From positions 5,754 through 36,366 of the forward strand of contig DUGS01000202.1 of the NCBI GenBank assembly GCA_013331265.1: a stretch of DNA of 30,613 bases. The letters are read 5' to 3'. The DNA is from Methanosarcina sp. Its GTDB lineage: Archaea > Halobacteriota > Methanosarcinia > Methanosarcinales > Methanosarcinaceae. Both the position numbers and the translations under genes were made by a program. Within the stretch, counting starts at the first letter, position 1. Every line of letters starts with the position of its first letter. A model generated the notes under the pieces. That model saw only the letters and a program-made list of their open reading frames with translations. It did not search any database and had not been told where the DNA came from. Positions 1 through 8,099 of the stretch are shown piece after piece.

Positions 1-1
1 A

Positions 2-448
2 AGGAACATGCAGAGCTTTGCCCAGCAGTACGGTCCGGAAATAGAGATCGAAGACTTAATGGCGTTCAGCAGCAACTATTATGGCGTTGTGAAAGATGCT
101 AAAAATGACCAGTACATAGCTGAGGTTGTGGTAGACCGGTACTCTGGATCCGCATATCCTGAACCGGGGCCGAATATGATGTGGAACACACGATACGGTG
201 CTGGAAGAGCTCAGGCAGAAGGCGTTAGCTACGACCTGGCCGGTTCGAAAAAACTAGCAGGGGAATTCCTGACAGGATATCTGCCAGAAGCACAAATAAT
301 GGAGTCTCATGAAATGCCTGGCTATTATACCTTCGACTTTGGGCGGCAGGAAATCGAGGGTATGCTGAGCGTAAATGCCTACAGTGGTCAGATCTGGGTG
401 CATACCTGGCATGGGCCTTATCTTGGTGGAATGAACGTAACAAGCTAA
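2..448 (+). CDS. C-terminal part of an unknown protein (5' end outside window)
   Basis: The reading frame is open to the window edge, so this is probably the 3' part of a longer gene; the first ATG visible is at position 8. The visible product is about 148 residues, acidic and rich in Tyr and Gly. It contains a phrase of the type VVVDRYSGSAYPEPGPNMMW followed later by MLSVNAYSGQIWVHTWHG. The two similar segments, each with a 'DRYSG / NAYSG' turn, resemble the repeated beta-hairpins of PepSY-like domains, but I cannot assign a family with confidence. No membrane segment is present in the visible part. Function unknown. Confidence 0.6.
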   Translation, partial: RNMQSFAQQYGPEIEIEDLMAFSSNYYGVVKDAKNDQYIAEVVVDRYSGSAYPEPGPNMMWNTRYGAGRAQAEGVSYDLAGSKKLAGEFLTGYLPEAQIMESHEMPGYYTFDFGRQEIEGMLSVNAYSGQIWVHTWHGPYLGGMNVTS

Positions 449-673
449 ACCTTACTTTGAGGCTTAAATGTAGCAAATATACTCTTCAGAATCCTAATAA
501 GAATATAAGCTGAAAGTATGTTGTTCGGACTTATTTTCTGGATTATTCCTACCTGCTTTAATTCTTCCTTTTTATCTAATATTTTGCTTTACAAGCTATT
601 GGTTTATTCTTACATTACATTTAAAGTGCATAAATCCTGCAATGCAAAAATCATAAAAATTGAATTCCTGGTA

Positions 674-699
674 CCAAGACCGGACACATGGGATCTTGG
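674..699 (-). terminator. Possible terminator of the GAPDH gene
   Basis: On the minus strand, 19 bases after the GAPDH stop, there is an inverted repeat CCAAGA/TCTTGG with a 14-base loop. It is followed within about 15 bases by a T-rich run on the minus strand. The position fits the 3' end of the GAPDH transcript. The stem is short, so this is only a candidate. Confidence 0.35.
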
Positions 700-717
700 A
701 AGACCAGAATTGAATAG

Positions 718-1731
718 TTACATTCCGAGTGCCTTGTTCGTTTTCTCGATTGACTTCGTGCCGTCGCTCTCAAGTTCCATCATTGCCCTAATTGCGTCCA
801 CATTTTCTGGAATTGTAATGGATTCCTGATGAATGGCCATAAAAAAGTAAATCTCATTCATATTCTCAGTTACTGTAATGGATTCAGGCCAGACGCAGTT
901 CTCCCACATATCATTTCTTGGGCGCCCGAGATCTCTGGCGACTTCAATAATTTCTGCTGTTGAAGTAATCCCGTTTCCTACAAAACGTATTCTGGACTGG
1001 GATGAAAATATTTTCTTGATATCTTCTGCAGTACAATCAGTGTTAACTTCCATGTTTGCAGTATGAACGTGCATAAGAGTCGTCGGTACTACCAGGGCTG
1101 CAGTGGTAATATTGATATGTGAAAGCACACTCTGTACATCAGGTCCATGGTGGGACGGAATTTTCACAGGATGGAGTACGATTGCGTTAACTGGCCCCTT
1201 CTTTATATCATTGGGATCGACAGCCCTTCTTATAATCGTTGCCCTTACGTTATTTACCCCAAGTTTCCTGTCTATCGGCGTGATAACCCTGCAAAGCCCT
1301 GTAGTATTGCAGGAGACAACTCTTGTCAGGTCGCGGCCCACAGCTTCTTCGTAGTTACTCGTTGCATTAAAAGAGAAACCTGCAATCGGATGACTCTCTC
1401 CACCCTGCCAGATTGCTTTTATTCCTGCTTTTTCATATATGGGTTTATTTTTTTCCCCGACCCCTCCAGGTGTGCAGTCCACAACGAGTTCAGCTTTTTC
1501 AAGCATTTCTTCAATGGTTCCTGCTGCAGGCATTCCAGCCTTCTCAAAGGCTCCGAGATTTTCAGCAGGAACGTATATGTCATATCCCAGCTGATGAGCC
1601 ACTGCAGCTTCATAATTAGGCTTTGTTTTAGAGATCCCTATAACTTCCATGTCATCCTGAGCCCGTACAGCGTCTGCAACTCTTTTCCCAATTGTCCCGT
1701 AACCATTTACTGCAATTTTTGCTTTAGCCAT
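718..1731 (-). CDS. gap: Glyceraldehyde-3-phosphate dehydrogenase, archaeal type
   Basis: A 337-residue protein of the archaeal (type II) GAPDH family, which oxidises glyceraldehyde 3-phosphate to 1,3-bisphosphoglycerate with NAD(P). In a methanogen it mostly runs in the gluconeogenic direction. The N-terminus has the dinucleotide-binding loop GYGTIGKR (residues 11-18). The catalytic cysteine lies in SCNTTGLCR (Cys141), the family active-site signature. Length matches the archaeal family (about 335-340). The start ATG is preceded by a GGGTGGGG ribosome-binding sequence about 6 bases upstream. A TATA-like TTATAAATA on the minus strand near 1832-1840 would give a leader of roughly 70-75 bases. 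It stands alone, divergent from the copper genes. Confidence 0.95.
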   Translation of the reverse strand: MAKAKIAVNGYGTIGKRVADAVRAQDDMEVIGISKTKPNYEAAVAHQLGYDIYVPAENLGAFEKAGMPAAGTIEEMLEKAELVVDCTPGGVGEKNKPIYEKAGIKAIWQGGESHPIAGFSFNATSNYEEAVGRDLTRVVSCNTTGLCRVITPIDRKLGVNNVRATIIRRAVDPNDIKKGPVNAIVLHPVKIPSHHGPDVQSVLSHINITTAALVVPTTLMHVHTANMEVNTDCTAEDIKKIFSSQSRIRFVGNGITSTAEIIEVARDLGRPRNDMWENCVWPESITVTENMNEIYFFMAIHQESITIPENVDAIRAMMELESDGTKSIEKTNKALGM

Positions 1732-2030
1732 TTATTACCCCACCCTTCTTCTTTATTTCTGTCCAGATTTTCAAGGATGCCGTCAACTATCATACACTCC
1801 CCAGTAATTGAAAATAATTTTATCTTGAGTTATTTATAACATATGGTCTATACATTAAAAGGCTTATCGTGACCCTCATTGGCCTGCTTCTTAAGCAATG
1901 TTTTTATTAATTTGCAACATAATTTCTCAAATTATTTCATGCACATATATTCTTTTATACAACATTATGTAAATTTATTCATAAATAATCCTAATAACTG
2001 GTTTAGATAAATACACTGGAGGTTGAAACG
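1732..2030. promoter_or_regulatory. Divergent promoter region between gap and the HMA chaperone
   Basis: This AT-rich 300-base stretch separates two divergent genes. On the minus strand there is a TATA-like element near 1832-1840 suited to gap. On the plus side the sequence from about 1940 to 2000 is very AT-rich with several TATA-like words, and it ends in a strong Shine-Dalgarno GGAGG at 2018-2022. No other gene or clear repeat was seen. Confidence 0.4.
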
Positions 2031-2237
2031 ATTACTCAGAAAACCATAAAAGTCGAAGGGATGTCCTGCGGGCACTGTGTAATGAGAGTCAAAAAGGCAA
2101 TTGAAGGTGTACAGGGCGTAAAGAAAGCAGATGTTAGCCTTGAGAACAAACAGGCTGTTGTTGAGTTCGACGAAGGAAAGACTGATGTGGAAAAAATTAA
2201 AGCTGTGATAAAAGAAACCGGGTATGAACCCGCCTGA
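2031..2237 (+). CDS. Small copper chaperone, single HMA domain (CopZ-like); unusual ATT start
   Basis: A 68-codon heavy-metal-associated domain protein. The fold order beta-alpha-beta-beta-alpha-beta is evident: TIKVEGMSCGHC, the helix VMRVKKAIEGV, a KKADVSLENKQAVVEF hairpin, then EKIKAVIKETGY. GMSCGHC is the Cu(I)-binding CxxC loop. The likely role is to carry Cu(I) to the ATPase encoded downstream, whose first HMA domain has the same GMTCGHC loop. Start choice: between the upstream in-frame TAG (2004-2006) and the Met of GMSC there is no ATG, GTG or TTG. The ATT at 2031 sits 8 bases after a perfect GGAGG (2018-2022), the same spacing as the TTG start of pta in this window. I therefore place the start at ATT; the domain is plainly complete only if translation begins here or slightly upstream (CTG at 2016 is the alternative). 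Confidence 0.75.
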   Translation: MTQKTIKVEGMSCGHCVMRVKKAIEGVQGVKKADVSLENKQAVVEFDEGKTDVEKIKAVIKETGYEPA

Positions 2238-2391
2238 ACCGGAATAACGTGTTTAATCAAAATTTAATCAGTCTTGAAAAAAGTTATACTGATCGGACTC
2301 GAGGAATTTATTATATAGTAAAAGGTACAGATTTTTATAATATGGGTGAAGCGTCTGTTTAAAAAGCAGCTGCTGATCTGGGGGTGAAGAC

Positions 2392-2619
2392 ATCGGGGAG
2401 ACAACATTTGTAGTAGATGATATGATTTGCAGGTACTGTAAAGACACGGTTACGAGACTCATTACCTCTATTAACGGGGTTTCCAGTGTAAACGTAAACG
2501 TCCCTGAGAGGACAGTAAATGTAATCTATGACAGCCGGATAACCGATGCACATGTCATAAGGATGACCTTGCTCGAAGCCGGTTACAAAAACATAAGAGA
2601 GCCAATAAACGCTTTTTAA
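2392..2619 (+). CDS. Second small HMA-domain metallochaperone; unusual ATC start
   Basis: A 75-codon single HMA-domain protein. The metal loop is DMICRYC (a CxxC), followed by a helix, the hairpin VSSVNVNVPERTVNVIYD and a final helix ending LLEAGYKNI. It is divergent from the first chaperone and lacks the usual G-M-T/S-C, so its metal preference may differ. The first in-frame ATG (2422) lies inside the metal loop and would delete the first beta strand (ETTFVVDD). No ATG, GTG or TTG occurs upstream before the in-frame TGA at 2374. An ATC at 2392 follows GGGGGTGA (2380-2387) by 4 bases and would give a complete domain. A TATA-like TTATTATATAG near 2307-2317 suggests its own promoter. It lies 43 bases upstream of the copper ATPase gene and is probably co-transcribed with it. 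Confidence 0.7.
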   Translation: MGETTFVVDDMICRYCKDTVTRLITSINGVSSVNVNVPERTVNVIYDSRITDAHVIRMTLLEAGYKNIREPINAF

Positions 2620-2662
2620 GCGGCCAGGCAGTCTGAAAAAATCTGGATAGGCGGCATATCCA

Positions 2663-5557
2663 ATGGAAGTTTCGATAGAAGTTTATGGCATGACCTGTGG
2701 TCACTGCCAGAAAAGAGTAGCGGATGCTATTTCCTCTCTTGAAGGCGTGGAATCTGTTGAGGTTGATCTGGAAGCTGAGCGTGCAACTGTTATTTTAGAT
2801 CCTGAAAAAGTAAGCATTGACGATATAAAAAAAGCTGTCCGGAAGGCAGGTTACTCTACAGAACTAGATATTGAAGAGGAGATCAAGGCAGAAGCCCCCA
2901 AAACTGCCCTGGAAGAAGCACCTTCAGGGTTAGTTTCAGAATCTGCCGATAGGGCTTTAGAAGGAGTGGAAGGGGGTAAAGAAGAAGGCGTCGAGGAATC
3001 CTCTCAGGCATGTCCTCTGACCGAAGCATGTGCCATTGCAGAAGAAGCAGAAAAAGAAGCAAACTCCATAAGCCCGAAAACCGGTTCAAGAGAAATCACT
3101 CTTGGAGTTTCCGGGATGACCTGCTCGGCCTGTGCCCTGAATATCGAAAAGGTATTGAAGAAAAAAGAAGGCGTGGATTCCGTAGCCGTTAATCTGGAAC
3201 TTGGCAGGGCAAAGGTCAGCTTTGATCCTTCCCTGATCTCTCCTCATGAAATTGAAGAAGCTATAGAATCCATTGGATACAAAGTCGAGAAAGATAAGGT
3301 AACCCTGAACCTGCAGGGCATGAGCTGTGCTTCCTGTGCTGCAAATATTGAAAAGATCCTGAATAAAACCGAAGGTGTAATCTCGGCTTCCGTAAATTTT
3401 CCGCTTGAAAAAGCCGTTGTGGAATTTGACTCTGCCCGCGTTTCTGTAAGGGAGATCATTGCTGCAGTTCAGGGAATCGGTTATGGGGCATCGGTCCAGG
3501 CTGAGACAGTGGAATATGAAGATAGAGAACAGATTTCAAGAGGTGCTGAGGTCCGGAGACAGAGAAATAACCTGATTCTTTCCCTCCTCCTGGGGATCCC
3601 CGTATCTCTCGGAAACATGAGCATGATGTTTCCGTTCCTCTCGTTTGTGCCCGCAATCTTTTCTGACCCTATTGTACTTTTTATAATGTCCACTCTTATA
3701 CTTCTCTTTCCCGGCAGGCAGTTTTTTGTCGGGACTGTTAAAGGTTTCAAGCACGGCGTAACCGATATGAACCTGCTGATTGCCGCAGGGACAGGGTCAG
3801 CTTATCTTATCAGTGTAGCAGCAACTTTCCTTGACCTGGGACCGGGATATGATGTCCTCTACTATGATACGGTGGCTTTCCTGATTATTTTCATTGTCTT
3901 TGGCAGGTACCTCGAAGCCAGGGCTCGGGGCAAAACCTCTGAAGCTATCCGAAAACTGATGGGGTTAAGGGCCAAAACCTCAAGGGTCCTTGTAGACGGC
4001 GTGGAAAAAGAGGTTCCTGTAGAAGAGGTAGTTGTAGGAGACATCGTAGTAGTCCGTCCGGGTGAAAAGATACCTGTTGACGGGGTTGTAGTTGAAGGGA
4101 GCTCTGCAGTGGACGAGTCCATGATTACCGGGGAGAGCATCCCTGTTGAAAAAAGTGCAGGGGACACCGTTATTGGGGCTACAATTAACAGGACGGGATC
4201 TTTTAGGTTTCGGGCTACAAAAGTAGGAGCTGATACCGCCCTTGCCCAGATAATCAAGCTTGTAGAAGCAGCCCAGACTACCAAGGCTCCTATTCAGAGA
4301 ATTGCAGATGTTTTTGCCGGCAATTTCATCGTAGCCGTACATATAATTGCACTTCTGGCCTTCTTCTTCTGGTTTTTCATCGGTTTCTGGCTATATGATG
4401 TGGGAGAGTCAACAGCTCTCAGGGGTACCAGTCCCTTCCTCTTTTCCCTGCTTATAGCTATCACTGTCCTTGTGATCTCCTGTCCGTGTGCAGTTGGGCT
4501 TGCAACCCCTGCAGCCATTATGGTTGGTACCGGCAAAGGCGCTGAGAACGGAGTCCTTATAAAAGGCGGAGAAGCCCTTGAAAGGGCACATAAACTTGAT
4601 ACCATTGTGTTTGATAAAACAGGGACCCTCACTGAAGGCACTCCTAAACTGACAGATATATTTGCAGTTTCCGGCCGTGAGGAAAGAGAAGTGCTTTTTA
4701 TTGCTGCAACGGCTGAAAAAGGGTCTGAACATCCGCTGGGAGAAGCTATTGTAAGAGGTGCGGACGAAAGAAAAGTCAGCCTTGCAGAGGCAAAAAATTT
4801 CCGTTCAATTCCCGGAAAAGGGATCGAAGCTTACCTTGAAGACAGGAAGATTCTGCTCGGTACCCGAAAACTTATGGAAGAAAATTCGGTTTCTTTTGAG
4901 GGCCTTGAAGCCGAGATGCGCAAATTCGAAGAGAATGGGAAAACTGCAATGCTTGTAGCTCTTGAGGGCGAAGCCATAGGGCTGGTTGCGGTTGCTGACA
5001 CCCTGAAGGAGAATTCTAAAGAGGCAGTGGATATCCTGAAAAAAATGGGTATAGAAGTGGTTATGATCACAGGAGACAACGCTGTCACAGCCGGGGCAAT
5101 TGCAGCAGAGGTCGGAATTCCCAGGGTGCTTGCCGAGGTCCTGCCAGAGGATAAAGCAAATGAAATTAAGAAGCTTCAGGATGAGGGAAAGCTTGTTGGC
5201 ATGGTGGGTGACGGAATCAACGATGCTCCTGCTCTGATCCAGTCCGATGTGGGAATTGCAATGGGAGCAGGGACAGATGTGGCAATGGAATCCGCAAAAA
5301 TAGTACTTATAAAAAATGACCCTAAAGACGTGGTCGCAGCTCTCCGCTTGAGCAGGCTTACTATAAGTAAGATTAAGCAGAACCTTATCTGGGCCTTTGG
5401 GTACAATACAATAGGTATCCCTATTGCTGCGGGAGTCCTCTACCCCGTTTTTCACCGCATTCTGATCACACCGGAACTGGCTGCTGCTTTCATGGCATTA
5501 AGTTCAGTTTCCGTGACAACCAATTCCCTGCTAATGAAAAGAAGCAGGATAAAATAA
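2663..5557 (+). CDS. copA: Copper-exporting P1B-type ATPase with three HMA domains (CopA family)
   Basis: A 964-residue Cu(I)-transporting P-type ATPase of the cell membrane. Three N-terminal HMA domains carry CxxC at 12-15 (GMTCGHC), 154-157 (GMTCSAC) and 222-225 (GMSCASC). An acidic linker (about 72-145) between HMA1 and HMA2 adds two further cysteines. The ATPase core has TGES (489-492), the CPC of the metal-binding membrane helix (607-609), the phosphorylated Asp in DKTGTLTEG (651), SEHPLG (689-694) and GDGINDAPAL (849-858). The YN pair (914-915) and MALSS (944-948) in the last helices complete the P1B-1 signature, which specifies Cu(I)/Ag(I). The large length comes from the extra HMA domain and the linker. 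It sits just downstream of two separate HMA chaperone genes, so the block forms a copper homeostasis unit. The ATG is preceded by AGGCGG. Confidence 0.95.
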   Translation: MEVSIEVYGMTCGHCQKRVADAISSLEGVESVEVDLEAERATVILDPEKVSIDDIKKAVRKAGYSTELDIEEEIKAEAPKTALEEAPSGLVSESADRALEGVEGGKEEGVEESSQACPLTEACAIAEEAEKEANSISPKTGSREITLGVSGMTCSACALNIEKVLKKKEGVDSVAVNLELGRAKVSFDPSLISPHEIEEAIESIGYKVEKDKVTLNLQGMSCASCAANIEKILNKTEGVISASVNFPLEKAVVEFDSARVSVREIIAAVQGIGYGASVQAETVEYEDREQISRGAEVRRQRNNLILSLLLGIPVSLGNMSMMFPFLSFVPAIFSDPIVLFIMSTLILLFPGRQFFVGTVKGFKHGVTDMNLLIAAGTGSAYLISVAATFLDLGPGYDVLYYDTVAFLIIFIVFGRYLEARARGKTSEAIRKLMGLRAKTSRVLVDGVEKEVPVEEVVVGDIVVVRPGEKIPVDGVVVEGSSAVDESMITGESIPVEKSAGDTVIGATINRTGSFRFRATKVGADTALAQIIKLVEAAQTTKAPIQRIADVFAGNFIVAVHIIALLAFFFWFFIGFWLYDVGESTALRGTSPFLFSLLIAITVLVISCPCAVGLATPAAIMVGTGKGAENGVLIKGGEALERAHKLDTIVFDKTGTLTEGTPKLTDIFAVSGREEREVLFIAATAEKGSEHPLGEAIVRGADERKVSLAEAKNFRSIPGKGIEAYLEDRKILLGTRKLMEENSVSFEGLEAEMRKFEENGKTAMLVALEGEAIGLVAVADTLKENSKEAVDILKKMGIEVVMITGDNAVTAGAIAAEVGIPRVLAEVLPEDKANEIKKLQDEGKLVGMVGDGINDAPALIQSDVGIAMGAGTDVAMESAKIVLIKNDPKDVVAALRLSRLTISKIKQNLIWAFGYNTIGIPIAAGVLYPVFHRILITPELAAAFMALSSVSVTTNSLLMKRSRIK

Positions 5558-5625
5558 TTTCAGGACAGATATTTTACGGGTAAGGCCTCCGGGAATTCTG
5601 AACTCCCGTTAATGGCGGTGATCAT

Positions 5626-5889
5626 ATGGTAAGGTTCGAGTCCAAAGATAAAAGAAATAGGGTTGTGCTTTTCTTAAGTATTGCCACTTCCATAGTGCTG
5701 ATGAACTTCTTCCTGCTCGGGGCTCTGTTATCCAATATGTATGCGGGAGAAGCATCATACACTATGGTAGATATTGTTTCAGGTTGCATTTTCGTTTTTT
5801 TTATTACCATGATTATCTCATTATCCCTCTGGCCTAAGGCAATGGACTGGCTTGAAAGTAGAGAAAAAACGAAAAAAACTGTAAAATAA
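5626..5889 (+). CDS. Small two-helix membrane protein, unknown function
   Basis: An 87-residue protein with a basic N-terminus (FESKDKRNR) and two hydrophobic segments at about 13-38 (VVLFLSIATSIVLMNFFLLG) and 46-69 (MVDIVSGCIFVFFITMIISL). The tail is highly basic (EKTKKTVK). The start ATG follows GGCGGTGATC, a good match to the archaeal Shine-Dalgarno. It begins 68 bases after the copper ATPase and might share its transcript. I recognise no family, and no metal-binding motif is visible. Confidence 0.6.
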   Translation: MVRFESKDKRNRVVLFLSIATSIVLMNFFLLGALLSNMYAGEASYTMVDIVSGCIFVFFITMIISLSLWPKAMDWLESREKTKKTVK

Positions 5890-5964
5890 CCTTCTCGTGA
5901 AATAACAATTATTATTGATAAATAAATTATTATTGATAAAATACAGTTTTTTAAAACGTACTGA

Positions 5965-5972
5965 TTTATATA
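5965..5972 (+). promoter_or_regulatory. TATA box of the YwbE-like gene (leaderless)
   Basis: TTTATATA is centred about 26 bases before the ATG at 5994, and no Shine-Dalgarno precedes that ATG. The spacing predicts transcription starting at or within a few bases of the start codon. Confidence 0.5.
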
Positions 5973-5993
5973 GTTGTTAATTTACTTTCTGCC

Positions 5994-6188
5994 ATGGATA
6001 GAGGCAGTATAAGATCAAACATCAAAGAAGGATTAGAAGTAGGAATTGTTTTAAAGCAGGACCAAAGAACCGGAAAAATAACCCGGGGCATTGTAAAGAG
6101 AATTTTAACCAACTCTTCGACCCACCCTCACGGGATCAAAGTTCAGCTGACAGATGGGCAGGTCGGAAGGATTAAGGAAATTTATTAA
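5994..6188 (+). CDS. YwbE-like conserved protein (DUF2196)
   Basis: A 64-residue basic protein matching the YwbE/DUF2196 family in length and sequence. It opens with RSNIKEGLEVGIVLKQDQRTGK, continues TRGIVKRILTNSSTHPHGIKV and ends QLTDGQVGRIKEI. The family is widespread in bacteria and methanogens and looks like a small beta-barrel, but no biochemical role is established that I know of. The gene lies alone between the membrane-protein gene and a long gene-poor stretch, and it appears to be transcribed leaderless from its own TATA box. Confidence 0.85.
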   Translation: MDRGSIRSNIKEGLEVGIVLKQDQRTGKITRGIVKRILTNSSTHPHGIKVQLTDGQVGRIKEIY

Positions 6189-7348
6189 ATCCCGAGCACT
6201 GAAGAGCAGTCTGTCCTGAAAAGCAGTCCTGGCTCATTCTTTCTTTATCTTCGAATCATGTTTTGCTTTATCTGCTGCCCATACTCTCGCCAGCTGTTTT
6301 CATCGATTTTGGGCATGGAAATAATGTGATCCTCGCTTCTTTTCGAGCCCTTGCAGGAATCTATTTTTTTCTGGATAGCAACAGTTTTTCTCTTCCTGCA
6401 AGCCCCATATCAATTTCTTGAAGTTTCCTGCATTTCCCTTAATCATAGTAATTATCAGATTCTTTTGGGCTTTTAAAGCCTGTACAGGAAGGTTAAGGCC
6501 TTTTCATATGTTCAAATCACTTTCATTATCCGTAGAGCTTATTTTGTATATTTAACAATACATTGGAGGATGTTAAAGGACCAGGATTTGTTTATTTTTT
6601 TTATATGAAACGCGCCTGCTAATAAAGTAGCTTATGCATACTCTCTATTAATTATAAATTGTGCGGATCTTTTATCAAGGAAAATAAAGTGTTATCAAGC
6701 TTTAAAAGTATTTATCTGGTCATGTGACCGGACTATTGTAAAAAGTATACTTATATTTTAATTTTACAATATGAACTTCTAATCCCAAGTGATTTTTCAG
6801 ATAAAACGAAACTAAAAACGTTGAAAAAATCCATGGGAATTAAAAGATCTTTAAGAATGTGAAGGAAATAAAGGTCTTTAAAAACAGGAAAAGGTCTCAA
6901 AAACAGAGAAGAAATAAATCTCCAAAAAGTAAGTACTCCAAAAACATTGAGAAAAACCTGAATGTTAAGGGCATTTCCATCACGAAACAGTGGCTTCTAT
7001 TGCATTTACATTAATGTCAACGTCCGATTCCTTCCGGAACTTTGCAACAGAGGCCCTGAGTTATCCCGCAAAGATAATATTTTTGTGACCTGGACAGGTT
7101 GTCACAGGTCCGTTGCGGGACCAAAACCCTGAATTATACGGTACTGAGGCGGTGTCAAAGTCCGCGTTAACGGGGTTAACCCTTAACAATAAGCATTTTT
7201 CAGGCGACACCTGTTTGGGCGGATTCAGGAGTTGCCTGAAATATCTTTATTGATTTCCAATCACCAATCTACTCCTTTAATTTTTCTACCCCTTTAATTT
7301 TTCACTCTTTTGAAACATTATTTATCCTTAACCTGTATCTGGTTCTTT
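6189..7348. other. 1.1 kb gene-poor region with possible decayed genes and A-rich degenerate repeats
   Basis: No intact gene was found. Three things are visible. First, a short minus-strand frame (6245-6409) with protein-like composition at its C-terminal end. Second, an A-rich stretch (about 6840-6960) made of loosely repeated words of the kind GGTCTTTAAAAACAG / GGTCTCAAAAACAG / ATCTCCAAAAAG. Third, a minus-strand frame (6980-7246) open except for one internal TAA, which looks like a decayed gene. A TATA-like ATTATTTATC near 7317-7326 probably serves the methyltransferase gene that follows. Confidence 0.45.
6980..7246 (-). pseudogene. Possible decayed coding sequence with one in-frame stop
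   Basis: Reading the minus strand, about 61 codons are open from 7246 down to an in-frame TAA at 7061-7063. A further 26 sense codons then run to a TGA at 6980-6982. The last part reads LRASVAKFRKESDVDINV, which has the alternating charged/hydrophobic look of a real protein end. The earlier part contains VTTCPGHKNIIFAG. There is no convincing start codon and no ribosome-binding site. I cannot name the family. It may be a gene remnant, or chance. Confidence 0.25.
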
Positions 7349-8032
7349 ATGCCAGAATCATACTGGGAAAAAGTACCTGGGAAGAATATACCCTCAAGCC
7401 TTGAGCTTTACCCTATAATCTATGATTATCTGCGGGAAGGCTATAATATTCTCGATATAGGGTGCGGATTTGGAAAAATCAGCATTAAACTTGCTTCTAT
7501 GGGATATTCGGTAACAGGGATTGATATAAACACTGAAGCGATCAGGCTTTCAGAAGCTGCTGCAAAAAGCCTGGGTCTAAATAAGAAGACCGAAGGAAGG
7601 GCTGAGTTTAAGGCAGGGAACGCTTCTTCTCTTCCTTTCCAGGAGTCAAGTTTCGATTTTGAAGTCATGCAGGCTTTTTTGACCTCTGTGCCGGACCCGC
7701 AGGAAAGAGCCAGGATAATTCAGGAAGCTTTTAGAGTTCTGAAACCCGGAGGTTACCTTTACCTTGTGGAATTCGGCCAGAACTGGCACCTCCGGCTTTA
7801 CAGAAATCGATATCTTCAGGACTTTCCAATTACAAAGGAAGAAGGTTCTTTCCTTGCCCGTAATCCTGAAACCGGAGAGGTTGAGTTTATTGCACATCAT
7901 TTCACCGAAAAAGAGCTTGTGTTCCTGCTTGTAGATTGCGGGTTTGAGATTGACTATTTCAGGGTTGAAGAGCTAAAGACAAGGACTGAAAACAAAATTT
8001 TAGGATTTGTGGTCGTGGTCAAAAAACTTTGA
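7349..8032 (+). CDS. Class I SAM-dependent methyltransferase
   Basis: A methyltransferase of the seven-strand Rossmann type, 227 residues from the ATG at 7349. Motif I is NILDIGCGFGKIS, the acidic end of strand 2 is VTGIDIN, and the post-II segment is SSFDFEVMQAFLTSVPDP. The segment FRVLKPGGYLYLVEFG matches motif III of methyltransferase domain 11/25 proteins. The substrate is unknown. A TTG at 7311 would add 13 residues (HYLSLTCIWFF) but has no ribosome-binding site. The ATG at 7349 lies about 27 bases after a TATA-like word (7317-7326), which fits a leaderless transcript, so I prefer it. The gene converges on the SMR transporter gene, with 67 bases between the stops. Confidence 0.85.
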   Translation: MPESYWEKVPGKNIPSSLELYPIIYDYLREGYNILDIGCGFGKISIKLASMGYSVTGIDINTEAIRLSEAAAKSLGLNKKTEGRAEFKAGNASSLPFQESSFDFEVMQAFLTSVPDPQERARIIQEAFRVLKPGGYLYLVEFGQNWHLRLYRNRYLQDFPITKEEGSFLARNPETGEVEFIAHHFTEKELVFLLVDCGFEIDYFRVEELKTRTENKILGFVVVVKKL

Positions 8033-8099
8033 AGCCCGTTGCAGAACTCTTCCAATCAGGTTAATCCGGCTGTCAGAAATTACGTCACTCAACCGCTCG

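Noticed and set aside
518..829. 103-codon plus-strand frame between the first gene and gap
   Set aside because: It overlaps the gap 3' end, has no ribosome-binding site and its sequence resembles no protein; probably chance in AT-rich DNA.
1147..1839. 230-codon plus-strand frame opposite gap
   Set aside because: It is antisense to a clear GAPDH gene, has cysteine- and phenylalanine-rich shadow composition and no ribosome-binding site.
4805..5455. 216-codon minus-strand frame inside the copper ATPase gene
   Set aside because: Opposite a gene with every P-type ATPase motif intact; composition is typical of a shadow frame.
7000..7230. tRNA or other structured RNA in the gene-poor region
   Set aside because: Several short palindromes, but no cloverleaf with a T-loop GTTC consensus could be formed.
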